Shown piece by piece: positions 27,494-37,069 of a DNA stretch of 64,000 bases. Origin of the DNA: Siminovitchia fortis (GTDB taxonomy: Bacteria > Bacillota > Bacilli > Bacillales > Bacillaceae_C); assembly GCF_003605365.2 (NCBI RefSeq), contig NZ_QYTU02000019.1, positions 1 to 64,000 on the forward strand, in the 5' to 3' direction. Position 1 is the first letter of the stretch. Each line of letters opens with the position of its first letter. A program made the position numbers and the translations under genes. The notes under the pieces are model-generated. The model saw only the letters and a program-made list of their open reading frames with translations. It ran no database searches and had not been told where the DNA came from.

Positions 27494-27928
27494 TTATTGA
27501 CTTGCTGTTTCTTCCTCGTTTTTTTCTTGAATAAGCTTCAGTTCCGTGATCCTTTCCGGGTATTCTTCGAAATACTGTACGAGATCACCGATGCGGTCAA
27601 TGGAATTCCAGCTCAAGTGATGTTCAATCCCTTCCACATCAGCGTATATATTATCTTCATCCACCCCGATAATCATAAGAAACCTTTCAAGCAGGTCATG
27701 ACGGTCAACAAGCCGTTTGCCGATTTTTTTCCCTTTGGCGGTTAAAACCAGCCCTCTGTATCGTTCATAGTGAAGGTAGCTTTCCCGATCAAGTTTTTGA
27801 ACCATTTTCGTAACCGAGGAGGGATGGACTTCGAGAGCTTCCGCTATATCTGAAACCCTTGCATATCCTTTGTTGCTGATCAGTAAATAAATCTGTTCAA
27901 TATAATCCTCCATGCTTGGGGTCGGCAT
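27494..27928 (-). CDS. mntR: Manganese-responsive repressor MntR
   Basis: The 144-residue DtxR-family protein has all metal ligands known from B. subtilis MntR: Asp8, Glu11, His77, Glu99, Glu102 and His103. The winged helix spans about residues 20-65 ([20 protein letters not shown]). With Mn(II) it represses manganese import genes and can activate efflux genes. GAGGAGGG precedes the ATG. It lies between fhs and the cold-shock gene as a single gene. Confidence 0.95.
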   Translation of the reverse strand: MPTPSMEDYIEQIYLLISNKGYARVSDIAEALEVHPSSVTKMVQKLDRESYLHYERYRGLVLTAKGKKIGKRLVDRHDLLERFLMIIGVDEDNIYADVEGIEHHLSWNSIDRIGDLVQYFEEYPERITELKLIQEKNEEETASQ

Positions 27929-27964
27929 CTTTATCCCTCCTCTTTCCCGTAATAAGCAAATAAA

Positions 27965-27993
27965 AGTGTACTATAAGAAAGGAGTTTTAACAA
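27965..27993 (-). promoter_or_regulatory. Candidate promoter of mntR
   Basis: TTGTTA and TACACT are spaced 17 bases on the minus strand, 37 bases before the start codon. Confidence 0.35.
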
Positions 27994-28062
27994 GTGATGT
28001 ATGTACTTCGGCTTACCGTTATTACAATTTTCGAATAAATCACGTTAATTTTAAGCGTTTTC

Positions 28063-28091
28063 TTGACTCTTTATTTTACCTGGTGTATAGT
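28063..28091 (+). promoter_or_regulatory. Sigma-A promoter of the cold-shock gene
   Basis: TTGACT and TATAGT are spaced 17 bases. The predicted 5' untranslated region is about 107 bases, the long leader usual for csp mRNAs, in which folding controls stability and translation at low temperature. A second TTGACT and TATAGG pair follows directly. Confidence 0.7.
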
Positions 28092-28204
28092 TGACTTATC
28101 ATTTAAGCAAAATATAGGGAATCTACAGATTTTTCAGTTGTTTTGCTTTATGATAATATTTTTTATTGGCATTCGTTGCCGAAGATTTTAGGAGGATTAA
28201 GTGC

Positions 28205-28414
28205 ATGCAAAACGGAAAAGTAAAATGGTTTAACAATGAAAAAGGTTATGGATTCATCGAGGTTGAAGGTGGGGACGACGTTTTCGTACATTTTACCGCA
28301 ATCCAAGGAGAAGGCTTTAAAACACTGGAAGAAGGCGAAGAAGTTTCTTTCGAGATTGTTGAAGGAAATCGCGGGCCTCAAGCTGCTAACGTAAATAAAG
28401 TTTCTTCTATATAA
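28205..28414 (+). CDS. Cold-shock protein (CspA family)
   Basis: The 69-residue single-stranded nucleic-acid-binding protein has RNP1 (KGYGFIEV) and RNP2 (VFVHFTAI), starts [18 protein letters not shown] and has the family's usual length. It acts as an RNA chaperone. The ATG at 28205 has AGGAGG ten bases upstream; the open frame to 28166 is not the start. Position next to ypeQ suggests the CspD counterpart. Confidence 0.93.
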   Translation: MQNGKVKWFNNEKGYGFIEVEGGDDVFVHFTAIQGEGFKTLEEGEEVSFEIVEGNRGPQAANVNKVSSI

Positions 28415-28422
28415 AAAAATCC

Positions 28423-28452
28423 AAAGGCTGACAAATTTTTGTCAGCCTTTTA
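28423..28452. terminator. Terminator between csp and ypeQ
   Basis: AAAGGCTGACAAA and TTTGTCAGCCTTT form a near-perfect hairpin. The ypeQ stop lies inside it. Confidence 0.85.
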
Positions 28453-28630
28453 TTGTTAACAATAAATCGCCTTTCTTTCGAAGGCTTTCACCAACCGTAC
28501 ATTGCTTAATGCAAAAGTGGTGAGCGTGCGTTTTGCTATATTCTTTCCTGAAGTGTTTCTTTAAAAAACATTCTTCACAATATTCCTTTAATAGACCATT
28601 AATTTCTTTCATCACTTCTGAACGGTTCAT
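28442..28630 (-). CDS. ypeQ: YpeQ-like small zinc-finger protein
   Basis: The 62-residue protein has four cysteines able to bind zinc: CEECF (residues 18-22) and CIKQC (about 40-44). It has the length and synteny of B. subtilis YpeQ between cspD and ypeP. The function is unknown. GGAAGG lies before the ATG. Confidence 0.75.
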   Translation of the reverse strand: MNRSEVMKEINGLLKEYCEECFLKKHFRKEYSKTHAHHFCIKQCTVGESLRKKGDLLLTIKG

Positions 28631-28661
28631 GTGACCAACCTTCCCTTGACACTGATTCTTT

Positions 28662-29327
28662 TTATTCTTGCGTTTCGAGCTTCAGATGACTGTCAATCAT
28701 CTGATTTCGAAGGGCCTGGCCGGCCAGTTTATGGGCTTCTTTATTTTCATTTCTGGCGATGATTTGAAATGACGGCTTTAGACCCATGGCTTTTATTTTT
28801 TCTTCAATCCTGTCCAGCCACAGATTCAGCGTTTCATCAAAACAGGGCCATTCTCCGGACAGCTGTTTAAGCACTCCCTGTGCATCCCCCATGATTACGC
28901 AAGGGGAATGCTTCACACCGAGTTGCTGAAGTACCTCCAAAGCATTGTACAATGCTGCATATTCCGCCTCATTGCTGCTCAACAGCTCGAGTAATTTCGC
29001 GTTATATCTTATGCGGAATTTCTCTTTGCCTTTATCATAATAAATCACAATGCCAATTCCGGATTCCGCGTTTTCCCGGTCGTATCCCCCGTCAAAATAG
29101 ATGGTCGGATTGCGCGGCTCATCTTCTGTCTTTTCCATCAGTTTATGAAATTCCTTTAATGTCCATTCCCTTCCCATTTCATCCATTACGGTTATATCTT
29201 TAATCCTGCCTGTCTTCAGCATATCGTTGACCAATGGCGTGATCCCCTTATCCTCAAACCATTCCGACTCCAATTGGAGCTGTTTTGTGCCGGGGCCCTT
29301 ATAATAAAATTTCAGCTTTACATCCAT
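28662..29327 (-). CDS. ypeP: RNase H-like protein YpeP
   Basis: The 221-residue protein has an N-terminal domain of about 75 residues of unknown role, then an RNase HI fold: IYFDGGYDREN (first Asp), SSNEAEYAAL (Glu), VIMGDAQG (third acid) and NKEAHKLAG, where the usual last Asp is His. The RVT_3 branch of RNase H shows the same change. It may cut RNA in RNA-DNA hybrids or only bind them. It is divergent from a second RNase H gene, ypdQ. Confidence 0.8.
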   Translation of the reverse strand: MDVKLKFYYKGPGTKQLQLESEWFEDKGITPLVNDMLKTGRIKDITVMDEMGREWTLKEFHKLMEKTEDEPRNPTIYFDGGYDRENAESGIGIVIYYDKGKEKFRIRYNAKLLELLSSNEAEYAALYNALEVLQQLGVKHSPCVIMGDAQGVLKQLSGEWPCFDETLNLWLDRIEEKIKAMGLKPSFQIIARNENKEAHKLAGQALRNQMIDSHLKLETQE

Positions 29328-29452
29328 TTAACTGATCCCTCAATGTGATTTTGTTGGTTCAAACATTCCTGTCAGATATAATTTAAGTGATCTTCTTTAA
29401 ATATGATATTTCCCCAGTTGGACAGAAATAACCGAAAGGAGATGCTGTTAAA

Positions 29453-29842
29453 TTGATTGAAGTATACATTGATGGCGCCAGCGCAGGGAATCCGGGCCCG
29501 AGCGGCATCGGCATTTTTATAAAGAATAATGGACAAGTTGAATCTCATTCGATTCCGCTTGGACAGTTGACCAATCATGAAGCCGAGTTTATGGCTCTGA
29601 TCAGGGCACTGGAAATTTGCCGGGATCGTTCCTGTTCGATTATTTCAGTGAGGTCTGATTCCGCCCTTGTAGTTGATGCCGTCGAAAATACATTCGTGCG
29701 AAATAAAAAGTATGCGCCGCTTCTGGACACAGCCCTTCAGCTTGCAAGGTCTTTCGAACTTTTTTTCATTAAATGGATCCCGTCAAAGGAAAACAAAAAA
29801 GCGGATGAACTTGCAAGGAAAGCCATCCGGATGAACCGTTAA
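29453..29842 (+). CDS. ypdQ: RNase HI-like protein YpdQ
   Basis: The 129-residue protein retains the four catalytic acids of RNase HI: Asp7 (YIDGASAGNPG), Glu45 (NHEAEFMAL), Asp69 (VRSDSALVV) and Asp118 (KKADELARKA). The basic hybrid-binding loop of E. coli RNase HI is missing. The start is a TTG with AAAGGAG upstream; no ATG fits. Whether it is active in vivo cannot be told, since the B. subtilis counterpart is reported to lack activity. Confidence 0.82.
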   Translation: MIEVYIDGASAGNPGPSGIGIFIKNNGQVESHSIPLGQLTNHEAEFMALIRALEICRDRSCSIISVRSDSALVVDAVENTFVRNKKYAPLLDTALQLARSFELFFIKWIPSKENKKADELARKAIRMNR

Positions 29843-29868
29843 GAAAGATAATCGATTCATATTTCAGG

Positions 29869-30789
29869 TCAGCGGGACAATTCCCATTCCGCAAACGGAT
29901 CTTCCGCCACTTCTTGTTTTAACTGATAAAGCTGGCGGCGTATAGTGTTCATTTCGTGTTCTTGAACGATTTCAAAGGCCGTATGGGGAACGCCTGGCCA
30001 ATTCGCTTCCTCAAGATCGATTGTGACCGGGACATTACAATGTATTTTGGCCAATTCCCGAGACATATGCATCATCTCTTTGTCCTGTTCTATCTTGTTT
30101 CGCTGCGATGGCGTCAAAGCAGATAAATTCTCAAGCAATGACTCAATATTTCCGTGCTCCTGTATAAGCTTCATAGCTGTTTTTTCACCGATTCCCTTTA
30201 CCCCCGGATAGCCGTCACTGGCATCGCCCATCAAAGCTTTCACATCTACAAGCTGTTTGGGCTCCATTTGAAACTTTTCGGTAAACGAGAGTTTGGTATA
30301 TTTGGCATAATGGCCGATTCCTTTTTGCATAATCCATACATGCACCTGATCATCCAAAATTTGAAGCAGATCGCGGTCACCTGTCAAAACGGTGACATGG
30401 ATATCTTTTTTGATTTGTTCGCAAATCGTTCCAATGCAATCATCCGCTTCATAACCGGGAAGTCCTATGTTCGGTATGGAAAATGCTGATGTCACTTCTT
30501 TTGCCAAATCGAATTGGGGAATAAGCTCGACGGGAGGTGCCTCCCGATTGGACTTGTAATCTTGGAATATATCATTTCTGAATGTTTTGCTCCCCATATC
30601 CCAGCAAACGGCAACATGTGAAGGCTGTGATGATTCCAACGCTGTGAAGAAGTGGCGCAAAAAGCCCTGAACAGCGTTTGTCGGTATTCCTTTGCTGTTA
30701 ATCATAAACTGCTTTCTGACGGCCGTGGCAAAAAATGAACGGAAAAGCAGAGCCATTCCGTCAACTAGTAATAACCTATTTTTATTCAT
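29869..30789 (-). CDS. ypcP: 5'-3' exonuclease (YpcP)
   Basis: The 306-residue protein is the free-standing form of the DNA polymerase I exonuclease domain. It shows LLVDGMALLFRSFFA, VCWDMGSKTFR, PGYEADDCIGTI, VLTGDRDLLQIL and the helix-hairpin-helix GVKGIGEKTAMKLI. It removes RNA primers and flaps. The ATG at 30789 has AAAGGTG; the ATG at 30813 lacks a site. The spacing to ypdQ (converging) is short. Confidence 0.9.
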   Translation of the reverse strand: MNKNRLLLVDGMALLFRSFFATAVRKQFMINSKGIPTNAVQGFLRHFFTALESSQPSHVAVCWDMGSKTFRNDIFQDYKSNREAPPVELIPQFDLAKEVTSAFSIPNIGLPGYEADDCIGTICEQIKKDIHVTVLTGDRDLLQILDDQVHVWIMQKGIGHYAKYTKLSFTEKFQMEPKQLVDVKALMGDASDGYPGVKGIGEKTAMKLIQEHGNIESLLENLSALTPSQRNKIEQDKEMMHMSRELAKIHCNVPVTIDLEEANWPGVPHTAFEIVQEHEMNTIRRQLYQLKQEVAEDPFAEWELSR

Positions 30790-30840
30790 CAATGGATAGC
30801 ACCTTTCAGCCATTTTTTTATATTGTCATTATAGCATAGA

Positions 30841-30874
30841 AAAACAGGGCTTGCCGGAAGCCCTGTTTTAATTT
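30841..30874 (-). terminator. Terminator of the rhodanese gene
   Basis: AAAACAGGGCTT, loop GCCGG, AAGCCCTGTTTT carries a T tract on the minus strand just past the stop. Confidence 0.85.
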
Positions 30875-31698
30875 TCTTCCTTTTCGACCGGATTTTCTGG
30901 GTATGAAACCCAATCAGAATAACTGCCTGCATACAGCTTGACGTGTTCAAACCCTGCTTCAAGCAATGCGATGATATTCGGGGTGGCTGTCACACCCGAT
31001 CCACAGTAAACAATGATACTGCCGTCCTTATCCAAATCGGAAAATCTGCTGATCTGTTCTTCGCGGCTCTTCCATTTTCCTGCTTTAAATCCGTCTGTCC
31101 ATTCGCGATTAATCGCGCCAGGAATATGTCCCAGTTTACGGTCAAGCGGTTCAATAATGCCCAAGTATCTCTCCCTCGCCCTTGAATCAATCAGCACTGC
31201 CGTTTGTTTATTTATTGCGGCTTTAACGTCCGCTATGTCCGCGAGCATATCGAGGTTCAAATTGACAGTAAAATGGACAGGCTTCGTACGCGGTTTGACA
31301 TCCGTTATTGGAAAACCGGCTTTCTCCCAATTTTCCATGCCCCCGTCCAGCACATAAACATCAGGATGCCCCATGTACTTCAACAGCCACCAAAAGCGGG
31401 AAGCGAAGCAGCAATCCCCGCCGTCATAGGTGATAACTGTTGTTTTTTCATTGATGCCGGCTTGTTCGAGCTTTTGTTGCAGCTTTTGAATATCGGGCAG
31501 AGGGTGCCGGCCCCCGTGTTTCTGAACTTTGTCAGACAGATCATCGGCCAAGTCAAAATGGACAGCACCCGGAATATGTTTATGCTCATAAGTCTTTTTG
31601 CCATATAAAGGGTCTGTTAATGAGTAGGTACAGTCAACAATCCGGATATTTTCGTCTTCCAATCTCTCTTTCAGCCATTCTATCGATTTAAAAAACAT
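30868..31698 (-). CDS. Tandem-rhodanese sulfurtransferase (MST/thiosulfate type)
   Basis: The 276-residue protein has two rhodanese domains: an inactive first (about 1-130) and an active second with nucleophilic Cys in IVYCGSGVTATPN. The sequence CGSGVTA resembles 3-mercaptopyruvate sulfurtransferases. It moves sulfane sulfur to an acceptor. GGGGG is seven bases before the ATG at 31698. It lies just downstream of dynA. The donor cannot be fixed from sequence. Confidence 0.85.
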   Translation of the reverse strand: MFFKSIEWLKERLEDENIRIVDCTYSLTDPLYGKKTYEHKHIPGAVHFDLADDLSDKVQKHGGRHPLPDIQKLQQKLEQAGINEKTTVITYDGGDCCFASRFWWLLKYMGHPDVYVLDGGMENWEKAGFPITDVKPRTKPVHFTVNLNLDMLADIADVKAAINKQTAVLIDSRARERYLGIIEPLDRKLGHIPGAINREWTDGFKAGKWKSREEQISRFSDLDKDGSIIVYCGSGVTATPNIIALLEAGFEHVKLYAGSYSDWVSYPENPVEKEEN

Positions 31699-31719
31699 AA
31701 ACATTCCCCCTTCAGAAGT

Positions 31720-34700
31720 TCATTCAGCCGGGGCTATCGCCTGGCGAATCTCCTTCCAATGGCCGATCTTGCCGGTATCCTCAAATGCAAGGAGCCATGC
31801 TGAATATTGACCGTTTATATCTTCTACTATGCTTTTTATCATTTTATCAAATTCGGCAGCAAGCATTTCCTGATAATGCTGATTCAACTTGGCCAGGCCT
31901 TGTTCCAAATACGAATCTGCAAGCGGGGAAAGCAGATCTTCCAATGCTTCTTCCATTAGCTTTTTCTCGTTCTTTTCAAAAAAAGACTTTGGGTTTTTGA
32001 AATACTTGAATGATCCGGCAAAGTATTTCCTATCGCTGTCTTTAAACGCCGGAGAAAAATCAAGTGTGTCCGCCCGGCCAATTTCCGGTGCTGATATCAT
32101 TAAATTTTCATCCATCGACGCTATTTCCCGATTGATTTGTTCAAATCGTTCCTTCAGAAGCTTTGCTGCAAATTGCTCAACCCGCAATGAGGTGGCCCGA
32201 AGTTCCTGTGCAAAATCGAAGCCGGAAGCTTCCAAATAATCATCCAAAGCCCTGTTCAAAGAGTCCTTGTTATTGTTTTGCAATGCCGCGGGATTGAAAG
32301 CTTCCTTAAAGAAGTCCGGAAGCCTGTAAAAGACTCTCTGTTTGACGTAATGGACCAGTTCCCGTGCCTCTTGCGCAAGCCTGTCAGGCATTGTTGCGGC
32401 CCCCATGCCTTCAAGCCACTCATTCAATTTGTCCCTCGATTCAATAAGCCTGCTTTTGCGTGCAGCTCTCTGAGATTCATCTTCGTTGGCTGAATCAATC
32501 ATCTGGTCAAGCATTTTTACGGCGCGTTGATATTCCGCTTCAGCAGATTGAACGGCCATTTTTGCCAGGTCATTCTCAAGAAAATTTGAAAATGCATTAG
32601 AAAATTCTCCGATATTGGAGGCTTCTTTTGTTTCCTGTTCCTGGGCAAGTTTGCTCGATAGACCAAAAATTCTCGGGAAGCGGATGCCATATTCAGTCAA
32701 TTGATCCCTGACATACCCCAGCACATCGCTGACTTCTTCATCAGAGGAAGCGAGGTCGATGGCATTGACAATAAAGAACATTTTATCCAGTTCAAAAGCA
32801 TCTTTTACCCGGCCCAATTGGATCAGGAATTCCCTGTCCGCTTTAGAGAACGCGTGGTTGTAATAAGTGACAAATAATATGGCATCCGAATTTTTAATAT
32901 AGTTGAAGGCAACGCCTGTATGCCTTGCGTTGATTGAATCCGCTCCAGGTGTGTCCACCAGAGTAATACCTTCTCTTGTAAAAGGGCAGTCATAATACAA
33001 ATCGATCAGTTCTACAAAGCATGATTGGGATTCATTGGCGACAAAATCTTGGAAATCATCCATGCCTGTAATAATGGATTGGCCGAGTTTGCCGCTAAAT
33101 TTCTTATATCCTGTTTCAAAGGCGCGCAAGAAAGACAGATGCACCTTCTCTTTCCCTTCACCTTCTTTTTGAGATAGGACTGACGGAATAAGACGGTATG
33201 CTTCCTCAAGACTATCGCAATTTTTTCCGAAAAGCTGTAATGATTGGTTGACATCATCAAGCATGTCTTCCGGTTCTTTCAAACGGACTAAGGCAGTTCC
33301 ATGCTTGTAATCCTGATTCGGCGGACATATCCGATTTATGGCTGCCGTTGTCGGATTTGGTGAAACAGGCAGCACCTTTTCTCCAAGCATGGCATTGGCA
33401 AAAGAAGATTTCCCCGCACTAAAAGCGCCAAACAGGGCAATTGTATAGTTATTGTTTTTCAAGCGGCCGGCCTTCTGCTGAAGCTGCGCGGTCATTCTCT
33501 CGAAACCTTTTTCTTTCGATAAATAAGAGACGGCGAGATCCAGCTTGCGGATTACATCCTTTTGTGGTGGAATACCGCCATCATCTTCCCCCTCCGGGGC
33601 ACTTTGCTTCATATACACTTTTTCAGAGACTGTATGGCTCTGCGCATAGTTCCCTTGAAAAATATTTATGTCATTCTCTAACATTTCCCATTGCTGCTGA
33701 AGCTTTTCTAAACTCTTATCTTCATTGCCTGTCGGTATCTCGATGCATTCGAGCTTCGTCTCGCAGTCCTTGTTAAGCCTTTCAAGCTCTTCGATGGCTT
33801 TAGCCACTTTTTCAACATCAGCAGCCGCTTCCTCGACGGAAAGCAATTCATTTTTTGCCTTTTCTTCTATCGCGGCCGCTATTAGTTCCTTTAACTTGTC
33901 GGACTGGTTGACCGCAGCCCTCTTCAATTGATTGGCGAGCTCTTCCGTGTAATTCAGAACATATTCGCCTGTTACCCGCGCACCTTTGTTAATGGCTGAG
34001 GCCAGCAAATCGTTATCAAAATCAATTGTTAAGCTTTGAGCCTCGGTTTCCAAGTCGCTCCGTGAAATCGCGCTTGCCTGAAGCTTGCGTGCAAACAGTT
34101 CACGCAAATGCCATTCAAGCTGCCGCTCAACTTGGCTCCGGATGCTTTCGGCAAAAGCATTGAGACGGGAGGCTTTTTCTTCTTCCGTCTTTTTTTTGCT
34201 CATAAAAAAACCGACCTTGAAATCCGGCTGTGCGGACTCCAAAAACCGTTCTGCCAACTCTCTTATTTCATAAGGCATCAAGTAGGCATTTTTTAGGAGA
34301 TTGGCTCTTTCCTCTTCAAAATCGCGAATCCATTCATTCGCCCTATTTAGCAACTTTCTCTTTTTGATATGCAGCTTTTCCTGTTCCCTGAAAATGCCGG
34401 CAAGCTCTTCTTCTGCAAGCCCGTCAATTACAGCCGTAAAAGGAAGGGCCTCCTGCATTTTCTCCTCTTGCAGCCATATTTCATGCTCTTTGATCATTTG
34501 GTGAAAAGCCGCTTCGATTGTATGCTGTATCCAATCCTCATGATTGGCGATGGCATCTTGAATCAATGCTTTTACAGAACCGAATTCATTGAAGTTGTTT
34601 CCGGGATCCTTCAATGTGGTGAAGAAGATCTCTTCAGGATACACGCTCCATGCTGCAAAGGAGTCGCGGACCGACTGTTTATAGGCTTCAAATGGCAGTT

Positions 34701-35334
34701 CATCCTCATTGTGCTTATCAATTTGATTCACAATCAAATAAAGCTTTACACCGTGCCGGAGCAAATTTCTCGTATATAAAAAATTCAGTTCGGATTGGAC
34801 GTGGTTATAGTCCATCACATAAAAAACAATATCTGCCAAATGTAGTGCCGACTCTGTTGAAATCCTATGTGCTTCATCAGTCGAGTCGATACCCGGTGTG
34901 TCCATGACTGTGATTCCCGGGGGAAGATTTGAGCCGTGCTTCCCTATTTCTACTTCCAGCACTTCGCCGCTCTTACAAAACTCTTTCACAGTATCAAAAT
35001 CATACGGGGCTTTAAATAACAGCGGCTTATCGTTCTTATAATATACTTTGGCGAACTCTTCCTGTGAATCACGGACCTTTACCAGGTTGGCACTGGTCGG
35101 AATCGGGCTGGACGGAAGAATCTGTTCACCGATCAATGCATTAATCATAGTGGATTTTCCAGCCGAAAAGTGGCCGCTGAAAGCTGTAATAAATTCTTTA
35201 TCATGTATTTTCTTGAGCAGTTTGGCAGCCTTTTCAGCACTGGCAGTATCTCCATTTTGCTGGAACCTCTCGAATAATGTGAGTGCTTTTTGAAGCTGCC
35301 TATCATTTATGGACCTTTCCAATACCTGTACCAT
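31720..35334 (-). CDS. dynA: Double-headed bacterial dynamin DynA (YpbR)
   Basis: The 1204-residue protein has two fused dynamin-like GTPase units. The first P-loop is GHFSAGKSTMINAL (about residue 55), with DTPGID and NQID; the second is GAFSAGKSSFANAML (about residue 650), with DTPGAD and NAIDL. Helical stalk regions follow each. B. subtilis DynA tethers and fuses membranes and protects against phage and pore stress. The ATG at 35334 is preferred to a TTG at 35346 that overlaps AAGGGG. It is upstream of the rhodanese gene. Confidence 0.93.
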   Translation of the reverse strand: MVQVLERSINDRQLQKALTLFERFQQNGDTASAEKAAKLLKKIHDKEFITAFSGHFSAGKSTMINALIGEQILPSSPIPTSANLVKVRDSQEEFAKVYYKNDKPLLFKAPYDFDTVKEFCKSGEVLEVEIGKHGSNLPPGITVMDTPGIDSTDEAHRISTESALHLADIVFYVMDYNHVQSELNFLYTRNLLRHGVKLYLIVNQIDKHNEDELPFEAYKQSVRDSFAAWSVYPEEIFFTTLKDPGNNFNEFGSVKALIQDAIANHEDWIQHTIEAAFHQMIKEHEIWLQEEKMQEALPFTAVIDGLAEEELAGIFREQEKLHIKKRKLLNRANEWIRDFEEERANLLKNAYLMPYEIRELAERFLESAQPDFKVGFFMSKKKTEEEKASRLNAFAESIRSQVERQLEWHLRELFARKLQASAISRSDLETEAQSLTIDFDNDLLASAINKGARVTGEYVLNYTEELANQLKRAAVNQSDKLKELIAAAIEEKAKNELLSVEEAAADVEKVAKAIEELERLNKDCETKLECIEIPTGNEDKSLEKLQQQWEMLENDINIFQGNYAQSHTVSEKVYMKQSAPEGEDDGGIPPQKDVIRKLDLAVSYLSKEKGFERMTAQLQQKAGRLKNNNYTIALFGAFSAGKSSFANAMLGEKVLPVSPNPTTAAINRICPPNQDYKHGTALVRLKEPEDMLDDVNQSLQLFGKNCDSLEEAYRLIPSVLSQKEGEGKEKVHLSFLRAFETGYKKFSGKLGQSIITGMDDFQDFVANESQSCFVELIDLYYDCPFTREGITLVDTPGADSINARHTGVAFNYIKNSDAILFVTYYNHAFSKADREFLIQLGRVKDAFELDKMFFIVNAIDLASSDEEVSDVLGYVRDQLTEYGIRFPRIFGLSSKLAQEQETKEASNIGEFSNAFSNFLENDLAKMAVQSAEAEYQRAVKMLDQMIDSANEDESQRAARKSRLIESRDKLNEWLEGMGAATMPDRLAQEARELVHYVKQRVFYRLPDFFKEAFNPAALQNNNKDSLNRALDDYLEASGFDFAQELRATSLRVEQFAAKLLKERFEQINREIASMDENLMISAPEIGRADTLDFSPAFKDSDRKYFAGSFKYFKNPKSFFEKNEKKLMEEALEDLLSPLADSYLEQGLAKLNQHYQEMLAAEFDKMIKSIVEDINGQYSAWLLAFEDTGKIGHWKEIRQAIAPAE

Positions 35335-35428
35335 CTGCGTTGACAATCCCCTTACATTTTCTTTTCTATCTCCATTTTACCTAATTTTTAGCCATTTTCA
35401 TATAGTATGTCCCGAACAATTATAGGGG

Positions 35429-35944
35429 TTATGAATAATCTGTATGTTTTCGGAGGGCTTTTTCCTCCGCCGGTATTCTGACAGCCAATATAAGCTGATT
35501 TAAAACAAAAAAAGCTCCTGCGGTGATATATGCCTGAAAAATAAGGGGTATGATAACCAATTCAACCGTGACGATCAAGTAGTTGGGGTGCTTGATATAT
35601 TTGAATGGTCCCTTTTTAACCGGCCTTGCACCAGGGAGGACGATGATTTTTGTATTCCAATATTTTCCTAAAGTTGAAATAATCCATATTCTCGCTGCCT
35701 GCGCCAGCAGGAATATGACTAATAACGGTTTCCAATAGGTGTTGAGTGTCGGATGAAACCGATTTACCTCGATGATCAGGGAAATAAAAAAGCTGATGTG
35801 AATCAGCACCATGGCCCAATAATGACCCTTTCCGTATTCTTTGCCTCCACGCTCTTTCATCCAGCGTTCGTTCCTTTTGGCCAATGCCAGTTCGGACAAA
35901 CGCTGGATAATGACAAATGTTAAAAATATAGTAAAAAACATCAT
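35429..35944 (-). CDS. bpsB: Isoprenylcysteine-methyltransferase-like protein BpsB (YpbQ)
   Basis: The 171-residue integral membrane protein has about five membrane segments and the methyltransferase block PFKYIKHPNYLIVTVE with a C-terminal EEKAL. In B. subtilis, BpsB O-methylates the alkylpyrones made by BpsA. The start overlaps the bpsA stop as ATGA, with AGGTGGG upstream; an adjacent ATG is also possible. Confidence 0.88.
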   Translation of the reverse strand: MMFFTIFLTFVIIQRLSELALAKRNERWMKERGGKEYGKGHYWAMVLIHISFFISLIIEVNRFHPTLNTYWKPLLVIFLLAQAARIWIISTLGKYWNTKIIVLPGARPVKKGPFKYIKHPNYLIVTVELVIIPLIFQAYITAGAFFVLNQLILAVRIPAEEKALRKHTDYS

Positions 35945-37023
35945 TCCCACCTGGCCAAAAGAAGCTCGGAACTGAATCCCGGACCCAAGGCAGTTATGAT
36001 TCCGTATTCCCCGCTTCTTATGTTTTTATTTAAAAAACTTTTTAGTACAAATAGAACGGAAGCTGATGACATGTTGCCGTATTCGCGAAGAACATTTAAC
36101 GATTCAACTGTTTTTTCCGGCTGGAGCTTCAGGGCTTTTTCATAAGCCAAAATCACTTTTTTGCCCCCGGGATGTGCAATGAATTGTCCGATATCCCGGA
36201 TTGTCATTTGATGCTCTTCCAAAAAGCCCGATACATTGGGTTCAAGCCAATTTTCCACAAGTGCCGGGATGCTCTTTGAAAATACAACAAATAAGCCCTC
36301 ATCCTTAATATCCCATCCCATTACATCCAAGGAATCGCTAAGCAATGTGGACTTTGTATCAATCACTCTGGGCACCGGACTGCTTGTAAATCTTTTACAG
36401 TCACTCTCTGTACCGGCTACAAGTACAGCTGCAGCTCCATCGGCAAAAAGGGATGTGCCGATCAGGTTGCTTTTTGAAAGATCGTCTTTCTGGAATGTCA
36501 AGCTGCATAATTCAACAGCTACAACCAACACTTTTGCTGAGGGAAATGCCCGGCAATACTCATAAGCCCGTGAAAGCCCCGCCGCCCCGCCGGCACACCC
36601 CAATCCCCAGATCGGAATTCTCTTTATATGCCTTGAAAAAGGCAGCACATTCATAATTCTTGCTTCGAGGCTCGGTGTGGCGAGACCTGTTGTGCAGATC
36701 ATGAAGATCGCATCAATATCCTCATACTCGACATTCTTCTTTAACAGCGGGGAGTGCAAGCAGTCTTTTATGGCCTGGGTGCTCAAATCTACTGCCGCCT
36801 CAATAAATGCATCATTTTTCTCCACGAATGAATGGTCGCTTTGATACCATTTTATATCTTTGGCAATATGTCTTTTTTCAATCTCCCCATTGTGAAAAAC
36901 TTTCAGTAAACGGTCAATATGATCAACAGACCTGGAAAAAAGATGCCTGGCAAATTCCATGGCATCTTTCTGAGAAATTTCATTTTCAGGGACTCCTGTT
37001 CCGACTGACAAAATGTACGGCAA
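35941..37023 (-). CDS. bpsA: Type III polyketide synthase BpsA
   Basis: The 360-residue chalcone-synthase-like enzyme has the Cys-His-Asn triad: Cys in WGLGCAGGAAGLSRAY, His in IAHPGGKKVI and Asn in YGNMSSASVLFVL. B. subtilis BpsA makes triketide alkylpyrones from long acyl-CoA and malonyl-CoA, and these become membrane-bound. The start is a TTG with AAAGGGGA upstream. It forms a two-gene unit with bpsB. Confidence 0.93.
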   Translation of the reverse strand: MPYILSVGTGVPENEISQKDAMEFARHLFSRSVDHIDRLLKVFHNGEIEKRHIAKDIKWYQSDHSFVEKNDAFIEAAVDLSTQAIKDCLHSPLLKKNVEYEDIDAIFMICTTGLATPSLEARIMNVLPFSRHIKRIPIWGLGCAGGAAGLSRAYEYCRAFPSAKVLVVAVELCSLTFQKDDLSKSNLIGTSLFADGAAAVLVAGTESDCKRFTSSPVPRVIDTKSTLLSDSLDVMGWDIKDEGLFVVFSKSIPALVENWLEPNVSGFLEEHQMTIRDIGQFIAHPGGKKVILAYEKALKLQPEKTVESLNVLREYGNMSSASVLFVLKSFLNKNIRSGEYGIITALGPGFSSELLLARWE

Positions 37024-37069
37024 TTGAATATCCCCTTTCTCTTCGCTTCAGGCGAATGTAATGGAAAAG

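Noticed and set aside
27994..28039. 13-codon plus-strand frame MYVLRLTVITIFE after AAAGGAG
   Set aside because: Very short, with 12-base spacing and no terminator; not enough support.
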